NCBI GenBank assembly: GCA_027625915.1
Contig: JANTQA010000070.1
Location: forward strand, 3,973,001-4,037,000
Direction of reading: 5' to 3'
Length of the DNA stretch: 64,000 bases
Origin: Anaeramoeba flamelloides
Lineage: Eukaryota > Metamonada > Anaeramoebidae
Shown here: in pieces, positions 63,995 through 64,000 of the stretch
How the letters are laid out: each line of letters opens with the position of its first letter
How positions within the stretch are numbered: position 1 is the stretch's first letter
The notes under the pieces: model-generated
The model's input: only the letters and a program-made list of their open reading frames with translations
Databases searched by the model: none
Told to the model about the DNA's origin: nothing
Position numbers and translations under genes: made by a program

Positions 63995-64000
63995 TGAAAT

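Noticed and set aside
1-64000. tRNA, rRNA and spliceosomal RNA genes
   Set aside because: I looked for tRNA B-box words with paired arms and for U6 and U2 core words; isolated partial matches (for example GGTTCAAAT at 16,970) lie inside inverted-repeat elements and have no cloverleaf.
1-64000. LTR retrotransposons, retrovirus-like or Polinton-like elements
   Set aside because: No long direct terminal repeats, integrase, protease, capsid or family-B polymerase motifs were seen; the only reverse-transcriptase traces are of LINE type.

Overview
The window is nuclear DNA from a very AT-rich unicellular eukaryote. Genes are far apart, most coding sequences have no intron, the code is standard (TAA and TGA both end recognisable genes), and the proteins carry long simple tracts (Asn, Glu/Asn, Asp, Gln, Lys). 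An amoeboid protist is the best fit; the NENENE/KEKEKE style of low complexity recalls Anaeramoeba or dictyostelids, but this is an impression from composition only.

Seven large genes are supported by protein features. In order: a TPR and filamin-repeat scaffold (2.3-6.8 kb, +); a membrane-anchored alpha/beta hydrolase (18.3-19.4 kb, +); a perforin-2/MPEG1-like pore former with one intron (25.9-28.2 kb, +); an eIF4B-like RNA-binding protein with SR and RGG tracts (31.7-34.5 kb, +); a U2AF large-subunit homologue in three exons (41.1-37.3 kb, -); a four-helix membrane protein with leucine-rich repeats (46.1-44.5 kb, -); and a GSAP (gamma-secretase-activating protein) family protein (56.6-59.9 kb, +). 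An acidic disordered protein starts at the right edge (-). Two shorter minus-strand frames at 12.4 and 50.1 kb look like multi-pass membrane exons but cannot be completed. There is no operon-like linkage. The only functional link I can draw is loose: one gene encodes a polypyrimidine-tract-binding splicing factor, while the introns seen here end in A-rich rather than pyrimidine-rich sequence.

The rest, well over half of the window, is AT-rich spacer filled with mobile-element debris. There are fragments of a non-LTR retrotransposon (LINE) with an RT core and a C-terminal zinc motif (8.2-10.3, 20.0-21.5, 53.0-53.2, 55.2-56.0 kb). Around them lie at least ten short families of non-autonomous inverted-repeat elements. 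They include a 562-bp foldback family with three full copies, a 766-bp family flanked by TTAA, a ~170-200-bp family with CAGTCAGTTCC ends and TA target duplications, a 458-bp element with near-perfect ends and a TTA duplication, a ~530-bp pair with GGACAC ends, and a 1.27-kb element whose ends carry clusters of ATCGCGAT. Several are nested in each other. A ~370-bp non-coding sequence of unknown nature is present twice (47.8 and 60.2 kb). I see no tRNA, rRNA, CRISPR array or retrovirus-like element.

The most interesting points are the GSAP-family and perforin-2-like genes in a protist, the rebuilt U2AF gene with its Gln/Asn tail, the A25 tract at an intron acceptor, and the constant-length foldback family whose two arms evolve together.
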